A stretch of DNA of 64,000 bases from Secundilactobacillus folii (GCF_009720675.1 NZ_WNJO01000002.1:186001-250000), one strand, 5' to 3'. Counted from the stretch's first letter, positions 9,976 through 19,260 are shown. Notes: generated by a model from the sequence alone, not told the origin. Numbers and translations: made by a program.

Positions 9976-10013
9976 GGGGCAGGTTGTGTCGTACAAAACG
10001 CCTGCTCTTTTTT
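9976..10013 (+). terminator. Terminator after yitT-like gene
   Basis: GGGGCAGG / CCTGCTC stem, 17-base loop, then six T. Confidence 0.8.
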
Positions 10014-10034
10014 ATTCGATTATGCAGATATATA

Positions 10035-10064
10035 TTTTAGGTGTACCTAAAAATGTGTTATAAT
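10035..10064 (+). promoter_or_regulatory. MntR/DtxR-like box overlapping a promoter
   Basis: TTTTAGGTGTACCTAAAA (10035-10052) is an inverted repeat with perfect 8-base arms around GT, of the TTAGG-N4-CCTAA type bound by DtxR/MntR regulators. It overlaps the -35 position of the perfect -10 TATAAT at 10059-10064, as a repressor site should. A closely related box lies before mntH at 15126-15140. Confidence 0.75.
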
Positions 10065-10084
10065 CATCCTGGAGGCGAAGAATA

Positions 10085-10315
10085 ATGACAACCATTTACA
10101 TGCACCCAACTGCTAAGGATGAAATTGCAAAGTTGTCGGATGGCAGCCGTGCTTTAGTTGATGTTGAAAAGACGTCCGAAGGGCAACGGTATGGTTTCAA
10201 GTTTACAGGTCATTGTCATCCTAATTTTTGGTGCAGTCAGCCGTTGCAAGATGGTTTAACGGTCAGGGTTGATTCGATCGATGGACCAGAACAGTTTAAG
10301 ATTGCATTGCGTTGA
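10085..10315 (+). CDS. 76-aa protein with an MntR-like box, possibly HesB-like
   Basis: Not recognised with confidence. The protein is small, soluble, with two cysteines and several histidines clustered in FTGHCHPNFWCSQP, a plausible metal-binding patch. The opening IYMHPTAKDEI and the following beta-rich pattern loosely recall HesB/IscA-fold proteins, but the canonical three cysteines are absent. SD GGAGGCGA lies before ATG 10085. The upstream MntR-like operator ties it to manganese or iron status, the same signal expected to control mntH 5 kb away. Own promoter and terminator (10402-10455). Confidence 0.75.
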   Translation: MTTIYMHPTAKDEIAKLSDGSRALVDVEKTSEGQRYGFKFTGHCHPNFWCSQPLQDGLTVRVDSIDGPEQFKIALR

Positions 10316-10401
10316 TAAGTTGAAACATGGTCATATGTTGGTAGAATATGTGAATGTATTTCAGATTAGACAGCCACGATAAAAGTTTCCTGGGGAAAGA
10401 T

Positions 10402-10455
10402 AAAATGACATCATTCGACTTGACTAGGGGGGTCAAGCGAATGATGTCATTTTTG
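10402..10455 (+). terminator. Long hairpin terminator
   Basis: AAAATGACATCATTCG pairs with CGAATGATGTCATTTT; an inner CTTGAC/GTCAAG stem extends it, giving over 20 pairs and a small G-rich loop, then T-rich sequence. Confidence 0.88.
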
Positions 10456-10560
10456 AGTTTGCTGCTAATTCTTTAAATCAAAGTTAAGATTTGCCACCTT
10501 TACTTCCTTTTAAGCTTAAGCCTTCATACTATAATCACGTAAGACAAAGGCGGCGAAAAA

Positions 10561-11949
10561 ATGAAACATCGAACAAATCGGCAACTTAAGGGCCTTCGGT
10601 GGCTTATTGCTGCCCTGACATTTCTAGTTGTTTTGGGTATCGGTGGTATGGGATATGCGAGTTACTATTCTCAGCGTTTTAAACCGGCACAGATCAATGG
10701 TGTCAAAGTGACAAACTTGACTGCCGCCCAAGCGACAAAAAAGCTTAATCAAGCGGATAGTCAGACTAAAAGGAAGACGTTAACGGTCACACAATCAAGG
10801 GTAACGGTGAGTCAAACCACAGTTGAAAAAGCTCTTCGAAAGCGCAATGAGGGCTCAAGTCCTTTGAAAACGGTTCAGTTAACAGTTAAAGCACCCGTTT
10901 CAAAAGTTCAGTTACAGGCTAGAAAGACGACGTTGTTGAGCCAATTTAAGCAGCAAATTGAAACGATCAATGCAACGCGCACAAAACCGATTGCAGCTAA
11001 GGTAACACTTAAAAATGGTCAAACCACTGTTACTGCTGGTCGAAACGGTAATGCTCTTGATGAAGCCAAAATGGTTGCCAGTTATAAGAAACAGATATCA
11101 AGCGCAGCGGTTATTCGGGTGAAGGACAGTCAATCACAGGTTGGCAGTACTAGCAGCAGTAATATGAAAGCTACTAAGGTGAAGATGCAGCAGTTATTGA
11201 ATCGGATGGTTTCTATTAAGCTGCCAAACCGAACAATTACGCTAAAAGCGCGTGATTACCTTAAAAACGGTTATATGACAACTGCGGGGCAAACCTACTT
11301 TGACCCAACCACCGTTCAGCAACTGGTGGCAAAACTAGCAAAAGAGTACGACACACAGGGTAAATCAATGCGCTTTACGACTCATAGCGGAAGCAAAATC
11401 ACTGTCCCAGCTGGTGGAACGTATGGCTGGTCTATCTCTCAGGCTAAATTAACGGCTCGTATTCTTCAGGGCTTTGAAGGTAGTGCAACACAAGCAATCA
11501 ACCTTAAAAACGATGTCGCTGGGACAGGTTACGGGTCTACTAACGGAATTGGAAAGACTTACATTGAAGTCGACCTTAAGAATTTACGGGAATACGCGTA
11601 CGTAAACGGTAAATTAAAATTCTCAACAGCGGTTATGTCTGGAACGATCACCGGTGGGAATAAAACGCCGCAAGGGGTCTACTACATCCTCTATAAACAA
11701 CGTAATACAACGCTCACGGGCGCTAATGACAACGGTTCGACTTACCATTCAAAGGTCAAGTACTGGATGCCGATTACAAACGATGGTGTTGGCTTGCATG
11801 ATTCGCCTTGGCAGCCAAGTTACGTTTATGGTAATCCTAGCTATCGTAGTACTTATCATTCCCATGGCTGTATCAATAACCCGCCATCTAAGATCGGCAG
11901 CTTGTACAAAATATCCTATGCGGGTGAACCAGTCGTGATTTATGATTGA
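10561..11949 (+). CDS. L,D-transpeptidase with peptidoglycan-binding domain (YkuD)
   Basis: 462-aa cell-wall enzyme. One N-terminal membrane segment (about residues 13-35) anchors it outside the cell; the middle resembles the YoaR-type putative peptidoglycan-binding repeat; the C-terminal YkuD domain has TPQGVYYI, GLHDSPWQPS and the catalytic SHGCIN with Cys437. Such enzymes form 3-3 cross-links or attach components using meso-diaminopimelate stems, or trim stems. SD is weak (AAGGCGGCG) but the start is the first Met before the membrane segment. Terminator at 11998-12049; monocistronic. Confidence 0.9.
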   Translation: MKHRTNRQLKGLRWLIAALTFLVVLGIGGMGYASYYSQRFKPAQINGVKVTNLTAAQATKKLNQADSQTKRKTLTVTQSRVTVSQTTVEKALRKRNEGSSPLKTVQLTVKAPVSKVQLQARKTTLLSQFKQQIETINATRTKPIAAKVTLKNGQTTVTAGRNGNALDEAKMVASYKKQISSAAVIRVKDSQSQVGSTSSSNMKATKVKMQQLLNRMVSIKLPNRTITLKARDYLKNGYMTTAGQTYFDPTTVQQLVAKLAKEYDTQGKSMRFTTHSGSKITVPAGGTYGWSISQAKLTARILQGFEGSATQAINLKNDVAGTGYGSTNGIGKTYIEVDLKNLREYAYVNGKLKFSTAVMSGTITGGNKTPQGVYYILYKQRNTTLTGANDNGSTYHSKVKYWMPITNDGVGLHDSPWQPSYVYGNPSYRSTYHSHGCINNPPSKIGSLYKISYAGEPVVIYD

Positions 11950-11997
11950 TCAGCAACTCGGAGTTTGAACAATAACTTAAATTCTAAATAATTAAAA

Positions 11998-12049
11998 TGG
12001 TCGTAACTGAATTTTCTAAATTTGAAAATTCAGTTACGACCACTTTTTT
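11998..12049. terminator. Strong terminator between convergent genes
   Basis: Stem TGGTCGTAACTGAATTTTC / GAAAATTCAGTTACGACCA, 7-base loop, six T on the + side. Confidence 0.9.
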
Positions 12050-12128
12050 CTGACCTGTAAGTACTTATGCTTGCTAGCTTTAAGTCTAATTGGGTCATCT
12101 TAGATTACGTTCATCACGCTATCTGATG

Positions 12129-14873
12129 TCATCCTACGCGGCCCTGGTAGACTTTTGCCCAGCGTGACCGTAAGAATTTGACGATTTCAGTAACCACTAG
12201 CACAATGATACCCGCAATGATTGGGATTCCCCAGCCATACCAGAAGTTAACGCTGGTAGTGTGGAAGACACCCTGCATAAATGGCAGGTAAATAATCGCC
12301 ATTTGCAGGAGAATTAAAATCGCAATGATGTAGAAGGCCATCTTATTTTGGAAGAAGTACTTCGAAATCACGGGATGGTTATTCCGTAAATTGAAGAGGT
12401 AGAAGATTTTTCCGAAAATGACCACGTTTAGCGTCATTGTACTGCCAACTAGGGCGTTGATCGTACCATTTACTAACGTATCATAGGCAATGATGCCCAA
12501 ACCAGAAATCAGCAGTGAAACATAAACCACTTCAACAACGTCCATTTTAGACAAGATGCCGGCTTTAACATTTCGTGGGCCACGAATCATGATTCCTGAT
12601 TCAACGGGTTCGAAAATAAAGGCGAACTGAATCGTTAGAGCTGAAACCATGTTGATCCAAAGCAGTTGTGTTGGATAAAGTGGTAATGACTGATCAAGCA
12701 GGATACTAAGCACCACGATCAGACCTTCAGCAAAGCTGGTTGGCAACAGGAAACGGATCGTTTTGCGAATATTATCGAAAACATGCCGGCCTTCTTTGAC
12801 TGCCGCAAGAATGGTCGTGAAATCGTCATCGGCTAATACCATATCGGCGGCACCTTTAGCGACGTCAGTGCCTTTAATTCCCATTGCTACACCAATATCA
12901 GCCTGTCTAAGGGCTGGCGCATCGTTCACACCATCACCGGTCATGGAGACAACGTGGTCGTTGACCTGTTGTGCTTTGACTATTCGTAACTTATCCGAGG
13001 GTGTTGTTCTGGCGAATACCGTGTAGTTGTCAATCACTTTTGAGAGCTGCTCGTCTGTTAGTTGATTTAATTCCGGACCGGTAATCGCTTTAGGCTGGTC
13101 TGACAGGTTGAGCTGCTGGGCAATTGCCGCCGCAGTATCTGGATCGTCACCGGTAATCATTTTGACTTGAATACCGGCATAGCGCAGTTGCTTTACGGCC
13201 GTTGCAACTTCAGGTCTTGGTGGATCAATAATGCCAACTAAGCCAACTAAATTGAGACCATTACCAATTTGGTCTGGATTAATTTCATCTATTTCCTGGG
13301 AAATGATTTGGTATCCCAAGGCGACAACTCTTTTACCCTGCTTGGCTAATTGAGTCATTTGGCTACGAAGGGTCTCTTCTGCCGCAACTTCACCACCATG
13401 CTCGCGAATCAGCCGAGCTAGCGTTTGGGGAGCACCCTTGACCATTAAGACTCTTTGACCACTTTGATCGACTAACCTAGCGGAGTAACGGAAGGCAGAA
13501 TCAAAGGGCAGTGAATCAATTTCATTGACGATGGGATCAGTGTGATTGAGCTTATGGAACAAAGCGATTAATGCGCCGTCAGTCGGTTCACCAGTTAGAA
13601 CCCATTTGCCATCTTCATTGTTGAAGACGGCATCAGAAGTTTGGCCGGCGATTTGAACTAGCCAGTTCAGGCTTTCATTACTTTGCCAGTTCACTGGTTT
13701 ACCATCAGTGGATTGAATCTGCCCTTCGGAATCGTAACCGACCCCTGAAACTTGGTACTGGGCATCAGGAGTCAATATGTCGGTGACGGTCATTTCATTT
13801 TTGGTTAACGTGCCAGTTTTATCCGTGTTGACAATATCGACTGCACCTAAGGTCTCAACCGCTGGCAACGTTTTGACGATCGCATTTTGTTTAGTCAGTT
13901 GGCGAGTTCCCATTGCTAAAACTACTGAGGTACTGGCGGGTAATCCTTCTGGCATTGACCCAACCACCATCGTGATGACGGCAATAAGAAGCGTTGGCAA
14001 ACTGTAGACCTTAATGATGGCACCTAAGATAAACAGGACAATTGCGGCAATGACGATCGCCAATGAGAGACCAAAGCCTAAGCGGTTTAAGTTCTGCATC
14101 AGCGGCGTTGGCTTAACTTTAACGTCAGCGACATCTTGCTGAATCTTACCAATTTCGGTATGGGTGCCAGTCGCCACGACGATCCCCAGTCCAGAACCGC
14201 TGGTCACGGCCGTGGAAGCATAGGCTTGGTTACGACGCTCTGCAAGCGGAAGGCTCACTACATCAATTGGCTCTTCGATCTTTTCTACCGAGTCGGTTTC
14301 ACCGGTTAGGATCGATTCTTGGATCTTTAGGTTATCCGCTTCAACCAAGCGGAGATCAGCTGGAACGGAATCACCTGCTTCAAGCCGGACAATATCACCG
14401 GGTACGAGTTCCCTAGACGGTAGGGTGACTTTTTGGCCGTCACGAATGACAAAACTTTCAGAGACCAAGAGATCTTTGATTTTTGCTAGGGCATTGTCGG
14501 CTGAGATCTCTTGAAAATACCCGATGAAGGCGTTTGCGACGATGACTAAGGCGATAACGATTGAATCTGAATAACGGTGAAGCACGAAGGTAATAATCGC
14601 TGCCGCCGCCAAAATATAGATGATACTGTTGTTGAATTGTTTTAGAAACCGCAACAAATTTGACACTTTCTTGGCTTCCAGCTCGTTGGGACCATGTGCT
14701 GCGAAACGTTTCTTTGCCTCAGCTGTACTAAGCCCGTTATCGCAGTTGGTTTGCCATTCATGTTCAAGCTGAGAAGTGGATTGGCGCCAAATTTGTTGCT
14801 GACTGGGTCCGGCGTCAGTATTTTCGTCGGTGGCCCGAGGTGGCACTTGTTGATTATTTGAATCTGTTGCCAT
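12129..14873 (-). CDS. P2-type cation-transporting ATPase, possibly Mn2+ or Ca2+
   Basis: 914-aa membrane ATPase. Seen: N-terminal cation ATPase domain (NGLSTAEAKKRFAAHGPNEL), actuator loop LTGET, SMPEGLPAS in membrane helix 4, the phosphorylation motif DKTGTLTKNEMTV, ATP-binding KGAPQ, GDGVNDAPAL and ten predicted membrane segments. The helix-6 stretch is WINMVSALTIQFAF, which lacks the classic SERCA ND pair, so ion choice is open. It is divergent from mntH, and lactobacilli are known to use P-type ATPases for Mn uptake, so Mn is a reasonable guess. Start ATG 14873 has AAGGATGAT seven bases upstream; the ATG four codons earlier lies directly against the SD. Confidence 0.88.
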   Translation of the reverse strand: MATDSNNQQVPPRATDENTDAGPSQQQIWRQSTSQLEHEWQTNCDNGLSTAEAKKRFAAHGPNELEAKKVSNLLRFLKQFNNSIIYILAAAAIITFVLHRYSDSIVIALVIVANAFIGYFQEISADNALAKIKDLLVSESFVIRDGQKVTLPSRELVPGDIVRLEAGDSVPADLRLVEADNLKIQESILTGETDSVEKIEEPIDVVSLPLAERRNQAYASTAVTSGSGLGIVVATGTHTEIGKIQQDVADVKVKPTPLMQNLNRLGFGLSLAIVIAAIVLFILGAIIKVYSLPTLLIAVITMVVGSMPEGLPASTSVVLAMGTRQLTKQNAIVKTLPAVETLGAVDIVNTDKTGTLTKNEMTVTDILTPDAQYQVSGVGYDSEGQIQSTDGKPVNWQSNESLNWLVQIAGQTSDAVFNNEDGKWVLTGEPTDGALIALFHKLNHTDPIVNEIDSLPFDSAFRYSARLVDQSGQRVLMVKGAPQTLARLIREHGGEVAAEETLRSQMTQLAKQGKRVVALGYQIISQEIDEINPDQIGNGLNLVGLVGIIDPPRPEVATAVKQLRYAGIQVKMITGDDPDTAAAIAQQLNLSDQPKAITGPELNQLTDEQLSKVIDNYTVFARTTPSDKLRIVKAQQVNDHVVSMTGDGVNDAPALRQADIGVAMGIKGTDVAKGAADMVLADDDFTTILAAVKEGRHVFDNIRKTIRFLLPTSFAEGLIVVLSILLDQSLPLYPTQLLWINMVSALTIQFAFIFEPVESGIMIRGPRNVKAGILSKMDVVEVVYVSLLISGLGIIAYDTLVNGTINALVGSTMTLNVVIFGKIFYLFNLRNNHPVISKYFFQNKMAFYIIAILILLQMAIIYLPFMQGVFHTTSVNFWYGWGIPIIAGIIVLVVTEIVKFLRSRWAKVYQGRVG

Positions 14874-15125
14874 GTTATGAATCATCCTTTCTTAGTTCAG
14901 TTAAGATTAGCGGTCTGGAATTGCCAAATTAATAAAACGACCCTTCAATGATATCCCTTCCTTTCGTATTGTTATGTAATAGATTATATATTATTGGAAG
15001 TAAACGCAAGCGTTATCCAATCAAATTGTGACACATTTAGGCGGAAGTTCATAATTTTGAAAAAATTTTATTTTTATTATTAATTGGTATAGCGGGAATG
15101 AAAGCGGCAACAACTATCGTTTGGA

Positions 15126-15175
15126 TTAAGGCACACCTAAAAAGTGTTTTACAAACGTTCAAATAAATGTACAAT
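15126..15175 (+). promoter_or_regulatory. mntH promoter with MntR-like box
   Basis: TTAAGGCACACCTAA (15126-15140) matches the TTAGG-N4-CCTAA operator type with one arm mismatch. It abuts a promoter TTTACA (15148-15153), 16-base spacer, TACAAT (15170-15175). Position fits Mn-dependent repression of an uptake gene. Confidence 0.72.
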
Positions 15176-15214
15176 TAACATGTTAAATAAATCAATGAAA
15201 GGTGGCATTTTATT

Positions 15215-16789
15215 TTGAAAGATGAAAAAACACCTCGTAAACACCATTTGATTGAATACGCAAACGGTAAATCGTTGGAAGAGATCAATGGTTCAATTGA
15301 GGTTCCAAAGGGGAAAGGATTCTGGCGGACGCTATTTATGTACTCCGGACCAGGTGCGTTAGTCGCAGTTGGCTACATGGATCCAGGTAATTGGTCGACA
15401 TCAATTACCGGGGGACAAAATTTTCAGTACCTGTTAATGTCTGTTATCTTAATGTCAAGTTTGATCGCGATGCTGCTGCAATACATGGCGGCTAAACTTG
15501 GCATCGTGAGTCAGATGGATCTTGCTCAAGCAATTCGGGCACGAACCAGCAAAGCGCTAGGAATTGTGTTGTGGATCTTAACGGAATTTGCAATTATGGC
15601 AACTGATATCGCGGAAGTTATCGGGGCGGCAATTGCCCTTTATCTTTTATTTCATATTCCACTTGTGATTGCAGTTTTCATTACAGTTTTTGATGTTTTG
15701 CTCTTGCTATTATTGACTAAGATTGGTTTTCGGAAAATTGAAGCCATTGTTGTCTGCTTGATTTTAGTAATCCTGTTTGTTTTCGCTTATCAGGTAGCCT
15801 TATCACAACCTAATTGGGCTGGGGTATTTGGCGGTTTGGTTCCAAATGCTGATACCTTCTCAAGTTCCATTAAGGTTAGCGGCAGTACGCCGTTGACTGG
15901 TGCACTGGGTATCATCGGTGCAACTGTAATGCCACATAATCTATATTTACATTCAGCTATCTCACAGACTCGAAAGGTTGACCACGCCGATGAAGATGAT
16001 GTTGCTCGAACAGTTCGTTTTACAACTTGGGATTCAAACATTCAACTTACGGCTGCCTTCTTTGTTAATGCGCTCTTACTGATTATGGGTGTTGCGGTAT
16101 TCAAGACTGGTGCAGTTAAGGACCCTTCGTTCTTCGGATTATTCCAAGCCCTTTCGAATACCTCGATGCTTAGCAATGGTGTCTTGATTGGCGTTGCCAA
16201 GTCCGGTGTCCTTTCAGTTTTGTTTGCGGTTGCGCTGTTGGCATCCGGGCAAAACTCGACGATTACTGGGACGTTAACTGGTCAAGTGATCATGGAAGGG
16301 TTCGTTCACATGCGGATGCCACTGTGGTTACGTCGGTTAGTGACCCGATTGATCTCCGTGATTCCAGTTCTGATCTGTGTTGCCATGACTGGTGGCGAAA
16401 CACCGATTCAACAACACGAAGCGCTGAATACGTTGATGAATAATTCTCAAGTCTTTTTAGCCTTTGCGCTACCATTCTCAATGCTGCCACTCCTAATGAT
16501 GACGGATAACCGTCTGGAAATGGGTGACCGATTCAAGAACAGCTTAGTCATTAAGATCCTCGGCTGGTTCTCCGTCATCGCGCTAACGGTATTAAACATG
16601 AAGGGACTACCAGCAAACATTGAGGCCTTCTTCCCGGCTAATGCAACTGCTGCGCAGCTCCGATTGGCCGATGATATTGCATACGGTCTGATTGCTGCAG
16701 TGATTGCACTGCTGATTTGGACAGTATACGATCTTCACCAGGGTAACAAGCGCTTAGCGGCCAAGTTAGGTGCTAACACTGCGGCATAA
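15215..16789 (+). CDS. mntH: Nramp manganese/proton symporter
   Basis: 524-aa divalent-metal uptake transporter of the cytoplasmic membrane, about 11 membrane segments. Metal-site motifs of Nramp are intact: MDPGNW in helix 1 and MPHNLYLHS in helix 6. Start is TTG at 15215 with AAAGGTGG about ten bases upstream. Fourteen bases downstream lies a universal stress protein gene, so the two are probably cotranscribed. Lactobacilli accumulate millimolar Mn as an antioxidant, and several MntH paralogues are usual. The upstream MntR-like box predicts expression under Mn limitation. Confidence 0.93.
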   Translation: MKDEKTPRKHHLIEYANGKSLEEINGSIEVPKGKGFWRTLFMYSGPGALVAVGYMDPGNWSTSITGGQNFQYLLMSVILMSSLIAMLLQYMAAKLGIVSQMDLAQAIRARTSKALGIVLWILTEFAIMATDIAEVIGAAIALYLLFHIPLVIAVFITVFDVLLLLLLTKIGFRKIEAIVVCLILVILFVFAYQVALSQPNWAGVFGGLVPNADTFSSSIKVSGSTPLTGALGIIGATVMPHNLYLHSAISQTRKVDHADEDDVARTVRFTTWDSNIQLTAAFFVNALLLIMGVAVFKTGAVKDPSFFGLFQALSNTSMLSNGVLIGVAKSGVLSVLFAVALLASGQNSTITGTLTGQVIMEGFVHMRMPLWLRRLVTRLISVIPVLICVAMTGGETPIQQHEALNTLMNNSQVFLAFALPFSMLPLLMMTDNRLEMGDRFKNSLVIKILGWFSVIALTVLNMKGLPANIEAFFPANATAAQLRLADDIAYGLIAAVIALLIWTVYDLHQGNKRLAAKLGANTAA

Positions 16790-16803
16790 ACGGAGGATAA
16801 GAG

Positions 16804-17241
16804 ATGGCAGAGAAAAAAGTATTTAAACACGTTTTAGTTGGTGTAGATGATTCGGAAGATGCGCTGTTAGCCTTTGACTACGCAATTGGTTTTGCTAAAC
16901 GGCGAGACGCCGAATTGACGATTGTTTCAGTTCTGGAAGATCATAATTTGAGTGTCTATCAAGCTTTGGATAAGGACTATATTCACGGCGAAAGAGCTGA
17001 TTTGGAGGTCCACCTTCAAGATTACGTCAAGCAAGCTCAGGCTGCTGGCGTGGAAAAAGTGAATGCACTGGTCACCGAGGGCAATCCCGGTGAAGCCATC
17101 GTCAAAGATGTTATCCCGCATGCTAAGCCGGATGTACTGGTCATTGGTTCGATTTCAAAGAAGGGTCTCCGACGCCGTTTTGGGAGTCAGGCCGCCTACA
17201 TGGCAAAGTACGCACCAATCTCTGTACTAGTGATTCGCTAA
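16804..17241 (+). CDS. Universal stress protein, UspA family
   Basis: 145-aa single Usp domain. The N-terminal VGVDDSEDALLAFDYA and the C-terminal nucleotide-binding pattern around GSISKKGLRRRFGSQ fit ATP-binding Usp proteins (G-2x-G-9x-G form), although arginine-rich at the loop. SD GGAGGATAAG seven bases before ATG; cotranscribed with mntH. A role in stress linked to metal supply is inferred from the operon alone. Confidence 0.9.
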   Translation: MAEKKVFKHVLVGVDDSEDALLAFDYAIGFAKRRDAELTIVSVLEDHNLSVYQALDKDYIHGERADLEVHLQDYVKQAQAAGVEKVNALVTEGNPGEAIVKDVIPHAKPDVLVIGSISKKGLRRRFGSQAAYMAKYAPISVLVIR

Positions 17242-17256
17242 GAGTCTTTTAATGAT

Positions 17257-17400
17257 TTAAAAATGGGGAGTAGGACTAAATTTAGTTGGGTCCGAAATGA
17301 TAGAAAAGAGCGTCGTGGATTCCTAATTGGGAATCTGCGACGCTTTTATTTGCATGAATGGAACCTGAGGGATGAAGCACTAGACTAGGTGCAGATTCGA
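17257..17400 (+). repeat. Intergenic hairpin repeat, copy A
   Basis: Core hairpin 17307-17347: AGCGTCGTGGATTCC and GGAATCTGCGACGCT around a short loop, then TTTT. Copies B (23851) and C (30633) share the same stem; copies D (33399), E (59061) and F (29178) share the TTCC/GGAA tip. It probably terminates the mntH-usp transcript. The remaining bases to 17580 show no gene. Confidence 0.75.
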
Positions 17401-17592
17401 GATTGAGCCGTATTTTACGTTAAAAGGCCAGTTCAATACCTGCCGACATTGATTTTTATCTCCATTCCTTTTGAAATAAAAACTTGCTGTCAATTGGTAT
17501 TTGGATCCATCGACTACCCTGAGATATTTTGGCGACATTTACACATCATCGTTTAAAGCCAATCATACTGAGCACAATTTGACCTTTTTTTG

Positions 17593-17630
17593 GTAACGTG
17601 TTACGTTGTAAGTAACATGTAAATTATAAT
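17593..17630 (+). promoter_or_regulatory. Promoter and inverted-repeat operator before the NmrA-type gene
   Basis: GTAAC-GT-GTTAC (17593-17604) is a perfect five-base inverted repeat lying over the -35 region of the -10 element TATAAT (17625-17630). A further GTAACATGT follows it. The Rrf2 regulator encoded downstream may bind here; that is an inference from position. Confidence 0.55.
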
Positions 17631-17668
17631 ATAACACGTTGAAACTAAATTAAAGAAGGTCGTTAAAT

Positions 17669-18523
17669 ATGACAAGATATGCAGTAACTGGCGCAACTGG
17701 CCATTTGGGTACAAGGGCAATTCAGACGTTATCAAAGTTGGTTGAACCAAGTGACATCGTTGCACTGGCTCGTAATGTAGAAAAGGCTAAAGCCTCAGTA
17801 CCCGAAGGCGTTGAGGTTCGTCACGCTGATTATGATCATGAAGATAGTTTCGTGAAAGCGTTGCAGGGTGTTGATAAACTGCTACTGATTTCTTCTCAGC
17901 CTGGAGGCCCTGTATCCCGTCAACAGCAGCACCAAAACGTCATTGATGCAGCTAAAGCTGATGGCGTGGAATTTATTGCCTACACCAGTTTTGCGCACAT
18001 TGAAACTGCTAAGTCGCCATTGGCTAATGATCACCGATTTACCGAACAGGCAATCGTGAAGTCAGGAATCGCACATAGTTTTCTGCGAAATAACTGGTAC
18101 TTAGAAAATGAAGCTGCTACTATTCAGGCGGCCTTAAAAGGGCAACCATTTGTTTACGCCGCTGGAGAGGGCCACATAGGCTGGGCGGCTGAAATTGACT
18201 ATGCAGATGCTAACGCTCAGGTCATGGTATTAGAGCAGCCAAAGGAAATTTACGAATTTGCTGGCCAATCGAGAACCTACGCCCAACTAGCAGACGTTGT
18301 TAAAACGGTCAGTGACCACGATTTTGAGGTTCAATCCATTAGTGAAGCTGAATACCAAAAGAATCTTGAGGCCTCTGGTCTAAATACTCAAACTGCAGCG
18401 GCCATTGCATCACTTCAGAAGTTCATTAAGTCGGGGGACCTCGCTGAAAACAGTACGGATCTGCAAGACGTTCTAAAACGCCCACTAACAGATCTCGCTA
18501 CTGTCATCAAAGCGATGAAATAG
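17669..18523 (+). CDS. NmrA-type NAD(P)-dependent oxidoreductase (QOR2-like)
   Basis: 284-aa atypical short-chain dehydrogenase. Rossmann motif TGATGHLGTRAI at residues 8-19, then LLISSQPGG and AYTSFAHIE, as in quinone oxidoreductase 2 (QorB) and other NmrA proteins. The catalytic YxxxK of ordinary SDRs is absent, as in that group. Probably reduces quinones or senses NADP(H) in the cytoplasm. SD GAAGG before ATG 17669. It is followed after 77 bases by an Rrf2 regulator, a pairing that suggests redox-responsive control. Confidence 0.86.
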   Translation: MTRYAVTGATGHLGTRAIQTLSKLVEPSDIVALARNVEKAKASVPEGVEVRHADYDHEDSFVKALQGVDKLLLISSQPGGPVSRQQQHQNVIDAAKADGVEFIAYTSFAHIETAKSPLANDHRFTEQAIVKSGIAHSFLRNNWYLENEAATIQAALKGQPFVYAAGEGHIGWAAEIDYADANAQVMVLEQPKEIYEFAGQSRTYAQLADVVKTVSDHDFEVQSISEAEYQKNLEASGLNTQTAAAIASLQKFIKSGDLAENSTDLQDVLKRPLTDLATVIKAMK

Positions 18524-18600
18524 CGCGATTTAGCATCAATACTTGCGTCTTTTAGCCGTCTAGCTTACAATGACAACACTAACCAATCGAGGTAATTAAT

Positions 18601-19068
18601 ATGAAGTATTCTCACAAACTAAGCGATGCTGTTCATATCTTAGCTTTTGTCGAAATTTTCAAAAATGATGGCGATTTATCCAGTAAGGGTATCGCGCTTA
18701 GCATTGAGTCTAATCCTAGCCTAGTGCGGCGGTTAATGGCGTCTCTGGTTAAAGCGGGCCTTTTAAAAACACGCCCAGGAGTGGTTGCCCCTGAACTAGC
18801 CAAGCCCCAAAAAGAAATTAGCTTATTAGATATTTACCGGGCTATTGATGATGATCACAACTTGTTGCACGTTGATGACAAGACCAATATGAATTGTCCA
18901 GTCGGCGCTAATATTCAAGATACGTTAAATGTTGTTTACGCCAAAGTTCAAGCTGATGCAGAACAGAGCATGGCTCAAATTACTCTTGATCAGATTGTGA
19001 CCGATTTACAAGATCGGCAGGCTAGAAAAGAGGCAGCTAAAGCCACTAGTAAAATATCGACTAAGTGA
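18601..19068 (+). CDS. Rrf2-family transcriptional regulator
   Basis: 155-aa winged-helix regulator. N-terminal helix-turn-helix with SNPSLVRRLMASLVKAGLL at about residues 37-55; the C-terminal part has a single cysteine, in NCPVG. Only one cysteine rules out an IscR-type Fe-S cluster in the monomer and fits YwnA-type thiol switches. Likely regulates itself and the preceding NmrA-type gene. Moderate SD (GAGGTAATTAAT). Terminator follows. Confidence 0.88.
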   Translation: MKYSHKLSDAVHILAFVEIFKNDGDLSSKGIALSIESNPSLVRRLMASLVKAGLLKTRPGVVAPELAKPQKEISLLDIYRAIDDDHNLLHVDDKTNMNCPVGANIQDTLNVVYAKVQADAEQSMAQITLDQIVTDLQDRQARKEAAKATSKISTK

Positions 19069-19154
19069 ACACTCGATGTCCCAAGTGTTAGCCACTTCTC
19101 AGTTGAAACCTAACGCCAAGGATGTAACCGACAAGTACTCCGTTTTAGAGATAT

Positions 19155-19202
19155 AAAAAGCAATGATCAGTTTTGAAATTGACAAACGATCATTGCTTTT
19201 TT
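19155..19202. terminator. Bidirectional terminator
   Basis: AAAAGCAATGATC / GATCATTGCTTTTTT stem with 19-base loop, between the Rrf2 gene and the convergent YjbR gene. Confidence 0.88.
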
Positions 19203-19260
19203 GATACTGTCAGATTGTTAAATGGACTGCTGCGGTTCAACCCCAGACTTAATAATTAGT

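Noticed and set aside
15003-15014. AACGCAAGCGTT as a CcpA cre site before the P2-type ATPase
   Set aside because: At least four mismatches to the cre consensus; only a short inverted repeat.
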